Assembly: GCA_021209875.1 (NCBI GenBank)
Contig: JAGYVD010000007.1
Span: 1,674,001-1,738,000, forward strand
Direction of reading: 5' to 3'
Length of the DNA: 64,000 nt
Source of the DNA: Rosellinia necatrix
Taxonomy: Eukaryota; Ascomycota; Sordariomycetes; Xylariales; Xylariaceae
Shown: in pieces, positions 34,511 to 46,500 of the stretch
Layout of the letters: each line of letters opens with the position of its first letter
How positions within the stretch are numbered: position 1 is the first letter of the stretch
Translations under genes and position numbers: made by a program
The notes under the pieces: model-generated
Told to the model about the DNA's origin: nothing
Seen by the model: the letters and a program-made list of their open reading frames with translations, nothing else
Databases searched by the model: none

Positions 34511-36261
34511 GTTGGCGTGTGAAAAGTATGTTGAGGGGGCCTCGTACGATGGTGAACTGTGCAAATGCTGCTATTACCTCGTGTTGTGGTCCCCGAGCTG
34601 AAAACGCAGATGGTAAGTGGTTTTGAATAGATGAGACTGGTTCACTAAAGCTTTCCGCGCGCGACGATAGGTTTGTTTGACTGCCCCGCCATCCTTTTTT
34701 TTTTTTTTTGAATCCCGGTCGGGTCAATAGCATCCAGGCATACACATAAGATTAAGCCTTTGGTAGTGTGGCAGTAGGTACCTACTTACTAAGTTAACCT
34801 ATTTAGTAAGTACCTAGGTATTTCCTTACGGGTAGTAGATAAGTAAGGTATGCACAGCTGTATACGTGTAATCGTCAAGAGCGAGCGTAGGAGTTTGTTG
34901 TGCCTGTGGGTATGTCCCGGCTAAGTGGCCAAAGTCGTGGCAGGTAGGTACTACTGGTACTACTGCACAGTGGTATGTAAGTAATCAGGTACAGCATATG
35001 ATACCTACTTACCCCTCCCTATCTACGCCCCTCCCCACTCTGGGGAGGCCATTCTCCAACACAAGTGGCTGCAGCGGGAAGATACGGCAAATCCTTTCAG
35101 CTAGGTACATGTACAATACCACATACAAACAGCAGTCGCGCATGAAATCAATCGGAAGGTAGGGCATCAAATGCGTTTGAAAGATGTCATGGTAGGTGGT
35201 TAGGTAGGCAAGTACTTAAGTAAGTAGGTAGGCACGGAAAAAGATAAAGTAGTAGTGGTCTGTCGCCTGAATGTTCCCCTCGCCTTCCCCTCCCGAGACC
35301 CTGACTTATTCCTTCGTTCATTCATCTCCTCCCATTGCCTGTGCCTGTCTCTGCGAGATCGACATCCGGCCTCTGCCTCGGCCGCTCTGTCGACCTCCCA
35401 TGTTTCATGCCGAGGGGTTGTTGAACCTCAACAATTACGAAACACACCGCTCCCGGGGATTTTATTGGCTTTCGTGGGCTGCTATAGCGGTCCGATCATC
35501 GCACGACACGAACCATGCTATACTGCATTCGACAATGCCTGGCGGCTGCCGTAATGGGGAGGCGGTGTCTCTCCCAGGGCACTATGCTGAGCGCATACAT
35601 ATGTAGCTAGTATAATTCCTGCGTCCCCTTGCCCCCATACGGCAGGACTCTCAGCGAATGTGGTGGAAGCGCTCTGGCGGACAGGCCGACTGCTGACTCC
35701 CGCCTGTGCCATGAATCCGTCTTCATTTGTCACGCGCTCCAGAGCCCAGATTTTCAATATCTCCTGTCATGCGTCGCTGGTAGCTGTCTGACCTGAACCG
35801 ACCACAGCCCGACGACGACGGCGACGGCGACTCCCTGGCTTGCGTGTTCGCACGGGTTGGTCTTGCTAGACCCGTGCTACCTACCAGCACCGTCCCTGCA
35901 CCGTCCCGGTGCAGCTATCTAACCTAGGCACTTAGGGCTAGGTTAGATAGCTAACTGGCTCGCCACGGCTCTCCACGGGAAGCGAGCGGGATAAATGTAG
36001 GTACGACAAGAGTCGCATTCTGCCCCTCTCGCCCGAGCAATCCAGCCAACCAGCCACCTCCCCCCAATCCCGGAGCCGCCCACTCCTACGCGCACATCTG
36101 CACTGAAAAGGGGAGTGCCGAACATCATATTGGTCGCCTCGCCTCCCTCCGTAACCCCCCGGCTGGCGTCGTGACCGCAATTTTTTATCCGCAATCCGCG
36201 AGGCGACAACAACTCCATCATCCTCTATGGTCCCCTACCGCGCAAGGCTCATGTTCGCAAT
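34511..36261. other. Intergenic region with dispersed TAGGTA motifs
   Basis: No supported gene. TAGGTAC/GTACCTA words recur at about 34,765-34,830, 34,940-34,990 and 35,195-35,233, and a near-perfect inverted repeat around TAGGTTAGATAGCTA lies at about 35,915-35,955. A T-run lies near 34,696-34,709. Confidence 0.5.
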
Positions 36262-37068
36262 ATGGCGGAACCATCCCCCTCGCTATTGTGGACCATAGTC
36301 CTGCCCGTTAGCGCCCTCTCCCTGGCCTTCGGAGCCATCGCCCCGATCCTCACCTCCGCCACCTTCGCGTACATGGCCGCCCCACACGAGATCACCACCT
36401 TCGTCGATGCTGTCGACTATTCCATCCAAGAGAACGGGAGCTACGATGCCGATGTCGCCAAGATACCGCGGTTGGAGGATAAGCTGCGCCTCGACCACCT
36501 CCTGCGCGAGATTCAGAAGCAGGGCGACAATTTGCGCGAGGACCTAAACCGACTGGTAGTAGAAGAAGGCAGGACCACGTTGCGCATCAGTGCTCGTGTA
36601 TTCTGGGCCGGCCACAGGAAATCATTAGAAGAGCGGGTACGTCGGTTGGATATGATGCGCATGCGCTTCCTCGTTGTATTCATGCGCATTGTGGCGACGA
36701 CGGCGGGCGAGCGAGCTAAGGATCTCGCAAGAGTAGCCGCGGTTCCGCCAGCTCCGCCGCCGCCACCGCTGACACCGCTGGCACCCCGGCCAGGCGTAAA
36801 CAAGGCATACTCAGACGTCACCCAGCAGAGACCATCGAGGCGGTTCACGACCCAGGCCATGGGCTACAGCGAGAAGACGGAACATACGCATCGAAGCGGC
36901 TGGTTCGGCGTCGTTGCCGAGCTACAGCAATCCCCTATACTGCGCCAACGACATGCCTCCATCGAAGCGGCCATGCGCTCTCCCCCGTCCATGTCTCCAA
37001 TCGGGAGTCCACTATCGGCTTTAAGACCACGTAGAGAGAGCTCAATACCCGAAGCGCTTGAGCTGTAG
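36262..37068 (+). CDS. Hypothetical protein, N-terminal TM and coiled coil
   Basis: Single-exon 268-aa protein that I do not recognise. Residues about 8-38 are hydrophobic (LLWTIVLPVSALSLAFGAI) and may form a signal anchor or membrane hairpin. Residues about 70-150 are rich in Leu, Arg and Glu with heptad-like spacing (LEDKLRLDHLLREIQKQGDN) and look coiled-coil. A Pro-rich stretch (PPAPPPPPLTPLAPRP) near residue 165 and a Ser/Arg-rich tail follow. Codon use and length support a real gene. The architecture suggests a membrane-anchored adaptor, but no function should be assigned. Confidence 0.7.
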   Translation: MAEPSPSLLWTIVLPVSALSLAFGAIAPILTSATFAYMAAPHEITTFVDAVDYSIQENGSYDADVAKIPRLEDKLRLDHLLREIQKQGDNLREDLNRLVVEEGRTTLRISARVFWAGHRKSLEERVRRLDMMRMRFLVVFMRIVATTAGERAKDLARVAAVPPAPPPPPLTPLAPRPGVNKAYSDVTQQRPSRRFTTQAMGYSEKTEHTHRSGWFGVVAELQQSPILRQRHASIEAAMRSPPSMSPIGSPLSALRPRRESSIPEALEL

Positions 37069-38160
37069 TAACGTACGCAACAAGTGGTTTCACCGCATCG
37101 CACTAACGACACTAACGGCTTCGATGCGGTCAGTGATAGCACGAGATGACTGCGCCTTTAAAATCATGTGTGCATGAGCCAACTGACCTTACGCCGCGAA
37201 CACAAAAATCGCACTATTTTATGGCCTCACGATGAAACGAATCATACACGACATAAAGACCCTAACCTACCTTTACGATAATTAAGTATCGTCGTTGATA
37301 GCCCGCAATATTGACAAGACGGCTTGGCTAAACGACGACCAGCGGATTTGATCCTTTCCGTCTGGGACACTAAAACACGCCATTTCAATTTTTTTCCGAG
37401 GCGTCGACTGTCTCCTCATTTCTTCAAATGATACCCCCTTGTTTTTTTCTCGCTGCACTTTACATCCCTCTACCTTTTCGTCATTATACACATCGATTTA
37501 CCTCGATATCGATCGTGTGTTTGGGGCTGAATGCTTTCTCTTAATCACAATTGCTCCATGTCCCACCTTCCCATCCCCACCCCCTTCCTCGCCTCGCCTC
37601 ACCTCACCTCACCTCACCTCGTCTTTATCACGTTTTGGATTTAGGTTCCGTGCTTATTCAAGAGATGTAGTATGTGGTGTGTATCTAACCTTGGTAGTGT
37701 AGGCGAGTGGTTAGGAATTAGGCGAGTTAATAGTTCTTTTGGAGTGGCTGATACGGGGTTGATATATCCAAGAAAGACAACGCAATGCATATACCGCTTC
37801 CCCCAATATGACCTCGGATTTCTCGCTGCCTCGTGAGTTTAAGAGTACGCGTTTTAGTAACGGCAACTTAAATGACCATCTCATTGCTATTTCAGCTTAT
37901 ATTAAGATACGGCTCAGAGGTTACCCAGTTGCGTTATTCTGGGCATCGTATCGCGGGCTATTCATGCTTGACATCATCAGGCCCTGTGCCATTTCTCTCG
38001 CCCACTACCGTATCATACCATTAGAACATGCCCAGGAAATCGTTTTTAGAGTAAAGACGAGATGTGTGACATACCGTCTAAAGCAACAAGGAACCGGCTA
38101 ACGCAGTTGTACGCGGCGACCTAGTGTAATAAAGTTAATCAGTCAGTCAGTCAGTCAGTC
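37069..38160. other. Intergenic region, including a TCAG tetranucleotide repeat
   Basis: Short frames only. A CTCAC pentamer tract lies near 37,590-37,620 and a perfect CAGT/TCAG tetranucleotide repeat at about 38,137-38,164. Confidence 0.5.
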
Positions 38161-38383
38161 AGTCAATCGATCAATGGATCAGTTTTGTTTCCCCCAACCA
38201 TCAATATATTTTTCCCTCCCCCAAAGCAACCGAGTCGCGCGAGGCCTTTTCCTATCGCTCTAAACTTGGGAGCTAAATAAAGTAGGAAGGCGAAGATAGA
38301 TAACGGGGGGGATGAGAAAGGAAGGGGGCAGGAGGGTGAGGGGGGGAAAGGGGGGAGGGGGGGGCGGTAGTCCGCGCACGCAC

Positions 38384-38890
38384 CGTAGCAGTAACCTCGA
38401 CGACCTCCTTGTCGTCGCAGACGGCCCTGAGGGCGTCGAACGTGGCGTCGGCGACGCGGACGAGGCGGGTCATCTCGTCGGCGTAGCGGAGGACGGCCCA
38501 CTCGCGGTCGCCGAGGCCGTGCCCGCGCGCGGCGTCGGCGTCGGCGGCGGTGACGGCGTCGAGGTCGGGCGCCCTGACGACGTCGAGGGCGCGCGGGCCG
38601 AGGCCGGCGGCGGCGGCGAGCGGCGCGTGGTGCGCCCACTCGTACCAGGCGGCGTTGCACACGGCGACGCGGCACACGGCCAGCTCGCGCAGCGCCGCCC
38701 CGAGCCCCGCGCGCGTCCGCACCGCCCCCAGGAACGCGTTCCACCCGTCCGCCACCGCCGGGCTGTGCAGCAGCGCCAGGTCCAGCGCCTGCAGCGGCCG
38801 CGGCGCCCGCCGCGCCGCGATCCGCGACACGATCGCCGCCTCCTCCGCCGTGCTCGTCGGCGGGGGGTTCGGCACGTACGGGATGCGCAT
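38384..38890 (-). pseudogene. Carboxymuconolactone decarboxylase/AhpD-like gene, 3' end missing
   Basis: From the ATG at 38890 the frame encodes MRIPYVPNPPP, a helical region with LRELAVCRVAVCNAAWYEWA and HHAPLAAAAGLGP, and then WAVLRYADEMTRLVRVADAT and DKEVVEVTAT. This is the alkylhydroperoxidase-like fold of the carboxymuconolactone decarboxylase family, although the usual CxxC pair is not seen. A GT donor follows VTAT at 38384, where the family normally continues with about 20 residues ending the domain. No matching exon is found downstream to 38,100, and reading through gives only Pro/Ser-rich low complexity to 38,273. The gene is extremely GC-rich with almost all third codon positions G or C, unlike its neighbours. 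Either 3'-truncated or its last exon has diverged. Confidence 0.6.
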
Positions 38891-39979
38891 CTTTTATTTT
38901 TATTTTTATTTTTATTCTCTCTCTATCTCTTCGGAACTGAGAAGGCTAGCACAGTGAGAGGGAGAAGGGAAAAAAAAGTACGTAAACGGGATGGGAAAGA
39001 GAAGAAAAAAAAAAGAAAAAAAAAGAAAAAAAAAGGAGTAGTTAGGTTTTAACGACGAGGGGTAGGTAGGCTTGGTGAGGAGGGGTGCGATGCAGATTTC
39101 TTTCTGTCTAGTCGTTGATTTTGATTGAAATAGGTAGATAAAACTCCCCCTCAGCCGTGGCTGCATAAGAAAATCACTTTAGACTCACCGATATCTAAAA
39201 AGCCCTATGCTCTGAATCGTGGGGATGGCATTTTTAAACCCGATTATTACTATCTTACCCACTTGAGTTCACATGCCCATGCCGAATAACGGATCCGAAG
39301 GGGGGGAAGTTCTCCCCCGCGTGAACGCTTTGCCGGGTCCTCCGTTCTTATCCGACAATATCTTTCCCGATGAACCGAATATCATCAAGCACGAATTTCC
39401 CGACATTGAAAGGGTTTATTCATTAGCCTGCATCACGGGAGCATATGAGTGTTCTGGCTTCGGAGATGACGCTTGTTCAGTTGACTTATTTTAACGACCA
39501 TCTCGGGCTGGGCCCAAGGGTTTTCTCATATTTGTCTCTTGGGTATTAATCCACATGCTGGTAATTTCTCCATGGCCAGTTGGAGAAGTAATAGATATTT
39601 ACACCTTAGGACGCCCGAACATGCAACAGAAAACCATAAGCAAACAAATATCATGAAATAACATGTGATTGCCTTTCGGCAATGAAACAGCCTGGACACC
39701 GTGTACACCAGCCAATGGATCCGTATACTTTTTGCTATCCACCCTTTCGTGTATCCTTGCCTGTGTCGCTTGTAAATCGGAAGAAAATGCTATGATAAGA
39801 ATAACGCCATTCGCCCAAAGTGCTGGCTAAAATTGATGTAAATGTATAAATCGATAACGAGGGCTCGGCAGTAAAAATGATGCAAATCGCAAGAAAAATG
39901 GCATCGGGTATCATGTAACGAAGTGAGTGAACAAGATAATTGACTCCCGGGTTATGGCGATAATGGGGGCATCCCGCCG
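38891..39979. other. Intergenic region with purine tracts
   Basis: TTTTTATTT repeats at about 38,892-38,918 and an interrupted A-run (AAAAAAAAAAGAAAAAAAAAG type) at about 39,004-39,034. No gene is supported. Confidence 0.5.
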
Positions 39980-42900
39980 TCAACGTGCAGTCGCAAGAGT
40001 AAGCGAACCGTTCGAAGAAATAAGCTCCTTGGAGTCGGTACTGTCGGGCGTGAAGCCTCCGTTAACGGGCTGGCTCGTAACGATGGGATCGATCTTTTTT
40101 GGCGGAGGTTTGATCGTGGTTTCCGGCTCCTCTAGAATGGTTGCGAATTTCTTTAGGACTCGCTTAAGCGCCGGTCGACGAATAGGTTTGCTGAGAAACT
40201 CATTCATGCCGGATTCAATACAATTCTTGACATTGCTTTCGTCAGAAAATGCTGTCAATGCGACGATGGGAGCCGAATAGCCCATTTGCCGTATAAGACG
40301 GGTACTCTGCAGGCCATCAACATTGGGCATCTGTATATCCATGAAGATGAGGTCGAAATGTGCATTGTTCTCCATGTTGGCCTTGACCAAGTCGTAGGCC
40401 TCCTGCCCATCTTTGGCAATTGTAACGTTATACACATCCTCTAGTTTCAGCATGCGGCTGACAACCTCGATGTTGGTGGGATTATCCTCTGCAACTAAAA
40501 CACGCAGTTTCCCTTCACCTTTATCCGCGCGGGCCTTCTCGACAGCTTTCATGTGGTCGTCGGGTGTCGGTGAGGGACCAGCTTTGGGTGTTGCGGCAAA
40601 AAAAGGCTGGCTTAGGCCGACAAGCCGGGGTTGTTGGTCAAGAACGCTTGCCTTGGCTTCTGCTGTCGTCTGGGGTAGGGAGCTCCTCCGCACCTCGCCC
40701 TCAGCAGAGACAATACTGGCCGGCCGTGAATTTATGCTACTCGAGGCAGTACTCGAAGGCCTACAATGGTTATTAGCCCCTGGAAGACATTACTGCTTCA
40801 ACGATGAGTAAACTTACCTATCCTTCATGTATTTGAGCGGGATGCGCATAGTGAAGGTAGTCCCAACGCCAAGTGTGCTCGTCATTGTTATAGAACCACC
40901 CATCAGGTTGGCCAACTGTTGACAAATACTTAGGCCCAATCCAGTTCCACCAAACTTTTTAGTCAAGCCAAGATCCCCTTGAACAAACGGCTCGAATACA
41001 CGTGTTCGCATATGCTCCGGGATGCCTGGGCCGGTATCTTCCACCTCGAATTCGAATAAGAACGGCTTCGTGTTGACTAGTGGTGGCGTAGGAGAACGTT
41101 CGATGGCGTATAAATGCGGCGTAATCTTCGGATCTAAGGGATTAATTGACAAAGCTGTCCCAGGTATGGGTGTGTCTCTAGAGATTGTCGAGTTGTTGGA
41201 GACGGACCCCCCTCGGTGTTGAAGCCTTCCATGGTAACTCGACGTATTTCTCGAAAAGGATGATGTCCTACTCTCGTCGCCTCCATCAGCTTCGCCCACA
41301 CATCTTATGCGGACAGATACCCTCCCATGAGCTGGGGTAAATTTCAGACTATTGCTAACCAGATTGATTAGCACCTGCAGGATTCTGTGCTGGTCACCCC
41401 AGAGACACATATCCTTCAGTCGGCCCACTCCTCGGGGACCGAGCACGGGAAGTCTCTCATCGATGCTATTGCGATCGGGGCTTTGGTCTGGTTCAAGTAT
41501 ATCGGCGCCCGAGAAGTCAACGGAGAAAACAATCTGGCCCTCGCGCACTTGTTTATCGAAAATGGCACGAATTTGAGACCGTATATCTCCCAACCGGAAC
41601 TCCTTTTCATCGAGGCTCAGCTGGCGGCCAATTTGGTTCTTCGAAAAGTTCAAGAGGTCTTCTAAAAGGTGGAACAATAAATCACCCGATTTGTAAAGCA
41701 AGTTTAAGGATTGCTTAATCCGTGGCAGATCATCCTCTTCCATGCAGACAGAGGCCATGCCTAAAATCCCGTTCAAGGGCGTTTTCAATTCATGAGAGAT
41801 GTTGGCAATAAACAACGTTTTACTCTCGTTGGCAGCCTCGGCAGCCTTCTTGCTCTCCTCAAGCTCCCGCGTTCTTTGGGCGACCTTGTCCTCCAGCGAA
41901 GTATACTGTCTTAGCAGTTCGTCACTCATCTCGTTGAAAGTTGTCGTCAGCTCAGTCAACTCGTCTGTGATGATGTGCTTCCGGTCCGAAACTTTCCCTG
42001 GAATTCTGAAGACATGACGACGACGATCGCTTTGATGCTCTGAGGGAGCAACCCTTGGCCTCAAATTGGTGGTATACCATTTCTCGAGTCCCGCCCAAAT
42101 ACCCCGCGGCATTTTGTCACTGCTTCGATCCGAAGCTGCATGATTCTCCTCGTCATCATCGACGTCGCCAACATATGCCTCGGCATAACCGGGAGGCGCA
42201 ATGGATTTCTCTGTCGCAAATTTCAACCGTCGGATTGGTTTCACGCTAAGATGGGCACAGGGTACAATAAAGAGTAGCACCACGCCTGCAGTTCCAAAGA
42301 CAGTGCCCAAAAGGATATGTTGTAGTGTGTTGATGGGTATGAATGCCTCTGATCTATTTTGCTCCACAATGAGGGTCCAATTAACCAATGCGGTTGGAGG
42401 GCGCGCATAGCCGACGGCAACCGCAATTCCCTGCTCGTTTGTCGTAGAAAGCATGCTGCTAGCATTGTTAACGGCACTATTCCGGGCCGTAAATGCCTTG
42501 TATGCTGCGTTGTACTCTGTGACTTGAAATGGCTGGCCATAGTTTCCAGAATGCCAGTCGTGTTTGCTATGTCGGTTGGGCCGATTGGCCTCAGCCACAG
42601 GTGGAAGGACGAACTGTACATCGACGCTTGAGAAGTTCGCGGCTGCCGGGCTGGTCGAGTTTGCCGGGAGGTTATATTTGCTAAACCGGTTCCAACCAGT
42701 GGCAGGTCCTATGAGCAGAACGCTTCCAGTCTCACCCAGCCCTTCCCGAGAGGTGATGATATTAATGATAGGAGTGGCTTCCGCAACCACTGTCATATAC
42801 CCAAGTATAATCTTCGTCATCGAGGTCTGTCGAATAGGCAACGTCAACGACATTAGCGCGTAGGACTCGTTAATAACGAGGGGACCCAATACGAGACCAC

Positions 42901-43503
42901 CAACGCCCGAGTCGATCCGTATGTCGGGAAAAGGCCGGGCCACGACGACAGTGCTATTGGGATCGAGGGGGGTCGGGATCCGTAGTACTATAGTATGTTA
43001 TGTTAGGATAAAGAGTCGGGGGGGTAGCCGTAGGTCGTGTTCCCTAAGTAAACAGCAGAGCCATCGGGGGCTGTATACGGTAATTTAATGTCAGATACAT
43101 TGTCGGCCGTGACATTAGCAAGTCCGTTGGGATCACCGGTCTCATTCCGCGAGAATAACTTGGCTTGTAGAAGATTGGAAGCACCGCCCGAGTTCAGAGC
43201 TGTGTGAATATCCCGTACGGCAAGAAACCAATTTTGCTCGGTCTGGTTACCTCGGTAAAACGAAAGAAAGCTGCCCTGAACCAGTAATCTTGTCACGATA
43301 CTGGTGCACGTTGTCTGGATGAGTTCGATCTGGGAGGCAATTTGGGCGGCCTTGAGAGAGGCAGTTAGGGAAAGGCCATCCGTTTTGACGTTGATCACGA
43401 ATTGTTGGACGTAGATCCATGTTGGGACAGAGACGATCGTGAGGGCGATTAGAACGGCCAACAGCACCAGGGCGGCCAGCTGTTCCCGAATGGCGATCCT
43501 CAT
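39980..43503 (-). CDS. sln1: Sln1-type hybrid histidine kinase (osmosensor), two +1 frameshifts
   Basis: Transmembrane sensor that autophosphorylates, passes phosphate to its receiver and then to Ypd1 and Ssk1/HOG. Exons (minus): 43503-40818 and 40760-39980. The two sum to 3467 nt. Removing one base from the C7 run (plus-strand G7, 43,018-43,024) and one from the C6 run (plus-strand G6, 42,967-42,972) gives 3465 nt, 1154 aa. Order: TM1 about residues 8-33; an extracellular region with N-glycosylation-like sites; TM2 about 392-417 ([17 protein letters not shown]); a HAMP-like coiled coil; HisKA with [16 protein letters not shown] (His about 570); ATPase motifs [18 protein letters not shown] and GTGLGLSI; and a receiver with [11 protein letters not shown] (phospho-Asp about 1036) and KPI. 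Both breaks fall at the start of the extracellular region and would truncate the protein before any kinase domain. Confidence 0.92.
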
Positions 43504-46500
43504 GGCCTATAGCGAAGGGAAGAAGCGATAAAGCGGCGTCGGCATATGCATGGTTCTCGCCTGGCTGTCGCGATCGGATGCGACTCGATGCCAGACGGAG
43601 CACAAGGGGTACCGAGGCACGCTGAGAGACCAAAGAATGAACCCAGCGAAGCTAACTATTTGATGAGAATAGGCCGCTGAGGTGTGGTGGGAGAGGCAAA
43701 GACTAGGGTATGGCAATGCCTTGTTATCCTAGGCCTTCGCCGTGATGGATTAAACTGCGAGTAAATGCAGTAATAAGAAATTATCTCTCCGCATCAATTG
43801 TCGTGGATAACGAGTCGAGGCCAGCGATTGAACAAGCTGAAGACAAGGTAGCTTTCCGCGACTGGCAGCTCCGTCGATGGCCAACGAAGCTAGGGCACGA
43901 GCTTCTCGAAGGGGTAAGTAATGTTAACTAATGTTTATCTAGTGAGTGTAACCGAAAAAGAAGGACGGAACGGGTGCTGATAATCGGTTCTTCGCCTGCT
44001 TGTGAAGGACGAGCGTTTGCGATGAGGAGATAGGGTACCAGCTGAGCTGAAGATGGGATGAAGGGAGATCAGCAGAAGTGCCACTAAACACGTACTCCCG
44101 TTCGTTTTGCTGTAGCGTTACCAATTCCAGCTAGCATACCATCCTAATGGAAGGGGCAAGCACCGACATCTGTGCCACTACCTCTGCACTCGCCACTGCA
44201 CTACTGTAACTTAGCGGGTAATTTTGGGGGTGAGATGGAGTCGAGGCAACGCGCAAGAGACGAAGCTCGCGTAATGCTAGGGAGGGGCTTCCCCAATCTC
44301 CGCCCATCAGTCATCTTTACTTGCAGAAAGTACCAAGTACATTGCAAACATCCCGGCATCCCGCTAGGAAGTCCTGAAAAAGTCGTTCCCGGATCGCTAC
44401 TTATTCCACTATAACATGTTGTACCCACGACAGTTCTAGAACAAACACATGAGGTATCCTATACGCTGCCTGAATACCTAAGCACCCCCTAGTTTGTCAA
44501 ACTCGGAGATATCACTCCTCCTCCTACACTACCTACCAGTTACAAGTAGACGGCCCTTCCAAGCTTCTAACTGGTTGTAGCAATTTGCGCCGTTGATTTT
44601 TCGTTTTGTTTAGCAAAGGCGCTATCCCTGAGAACACTGAACACAGTGTTCATTGAGTCCATCCTTACTTATCACGGGTGTGCGAGCAGACCCGAGGCCA
44701 GCGCATTTCATGAAACTACTAGAAATACAAAAATAAAAATAAAAATTAGATATGTACACGCATTCATACATGCGTACATTCCTCTCCGTCCTACTTGGTA
44801 CACAAGATGCGATGCATCGCCGATCAGCAGAGCGGATTGGGAACAAGTAGGGGCAATGCCTGTTTGTCAGACCCTCTTTCTAAATCCACTAGACTGTGGA
44901 CTGTGCATATCGTACCGATGCATATTGCCGCCAATTTATGTAGCAGGCAGAGTACTACAAGTACAAGTAGGTGACTGTTCAAAATGCAGCCATGCATCTA
45001 AGTTTAAAACGTCGTGAAAACTTTATATGAGGTCATAATCGTAGCTATAGTTATATGTAGCTACGTAGTAGGCATATTTTGGTTAATAGGTTCAACTATA
45101 ACTCACCAGATAGTGTACATACACATGTCTTAATCCTGACGGTATATCCTCGAAGTATATACACTGTATATGTCACGGTACGCTGACATGGCTACCTTGG
45201 CAATACACCCCACTCCTTCTGGAGTGAGTGGAGAGACAGAAAGTAAGCTACCTCACGAACAGGCCATACGATATGGGCGTACATATGTACATATGTAATA
45301 GTGTAAGTATTGAGATGGCTTTCGGCATCCCAACTAAACTTCTCTTGGCATCTTGAACTGGACCGATAGCTGAACCTACATGGTACGGTCTAGACTTGCA
45401 GGTATATAGGGTGGAACCAATCCTCCGCTCAACATCTAATTTACAACCCATCCGAGTTCACCGGGAAGAAAAATCATGCCGTGTCCATACAGTTCTAGAT
45501 ACAGACGGTATCTAGTAAGCGGCTTGAATAAAAGACATGGTAACACTATACAGCCTGATTCTGCTTGCAGGGGGAATAGCACCTGCTAAGGAGGGAAGGC
45601 CTTAGATAGGTAGTGTAAGGTAAGGTAAGGTAAGATATTAACTCACCTTCCCTTACCTAAGATACACAACATAGCCAACGGCAAAGTCACTCACTCATTA
45701 CAGTAAGTTATCTCAGCCTCGTGCCATAACCAGTAGAACTTCGGATTTGCTCCTCCCCCTGCCCAGATGCACTCCACTACCTACCTACACTACATACTAC
45801 ACTAAAGTGTATGTAGTCGGTCTAGGCAGGGCCTAGCTGAAAACTCAGGTCGGAAGCACCCAAGTCCGCTGCCTTAGCACTGTATATAATACAGTATATA
45901 ATGCACTGTAACCTCCGTACTGGGGCGCTTTTGGTGTCATCTAGAATACTCACACGTGGAGTAGCATCACAAAATCATACCCAATTGTCGTCAAGTTTCG
46001 CTACATGTACACAAAACTAAGCACTACATCATGGATGTTGTGTACTTACCTAGGTTAGCATATCGAATGCGGCTGGTTTCGCAAGTATGACAAGTGTGTG
46101 CATACATACAGGTATGTAATAATCTAATCCTACGGGGCAAGTACACTATGTAATAATTTCTAACCCCACGGAATCGATTCTTGTGGTCCAGAAGCTGAAA
46201 ACTTATTTAGGCCGACGGCTAAAAATAATAAACGCACACATAAGGTAGGTAGGTGGTATAGGGGAAATGAAAAATCTTTGACGTCGCTTGTCTTCCTAAA
46301 CCCTTGCGGTATCGAGGAGTTTGCGGATTCCAAGATTTACTCTTTCCTCTACATACCTCTTTAGGTTGTAGGACTACTACTGACTACTACTAACTCCTAC
46401 TACCTACCTACACTAGGTAGGGACACGTATTTCAAAGGTTCACGTAGATATACATAAGTGATATCTACACGGTAGTCATTACGCAAGCTCTATATGGCGC

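Noticed and set aside
37690..37730. tRNA-like text (GTAGTGTAGGCGAGTGGTTAGGA) resembling an A box
   Set aside because: No B box, anticodon arm or acceptor pairing follows at the right distance.
38312..39052. 246-aa plus-strand frame opposite the CMD-like gene
   Set aside because: Same GC-driven antisense effect; the sequence is low complexity and ends in a Lys/Arg-rich purine tract.
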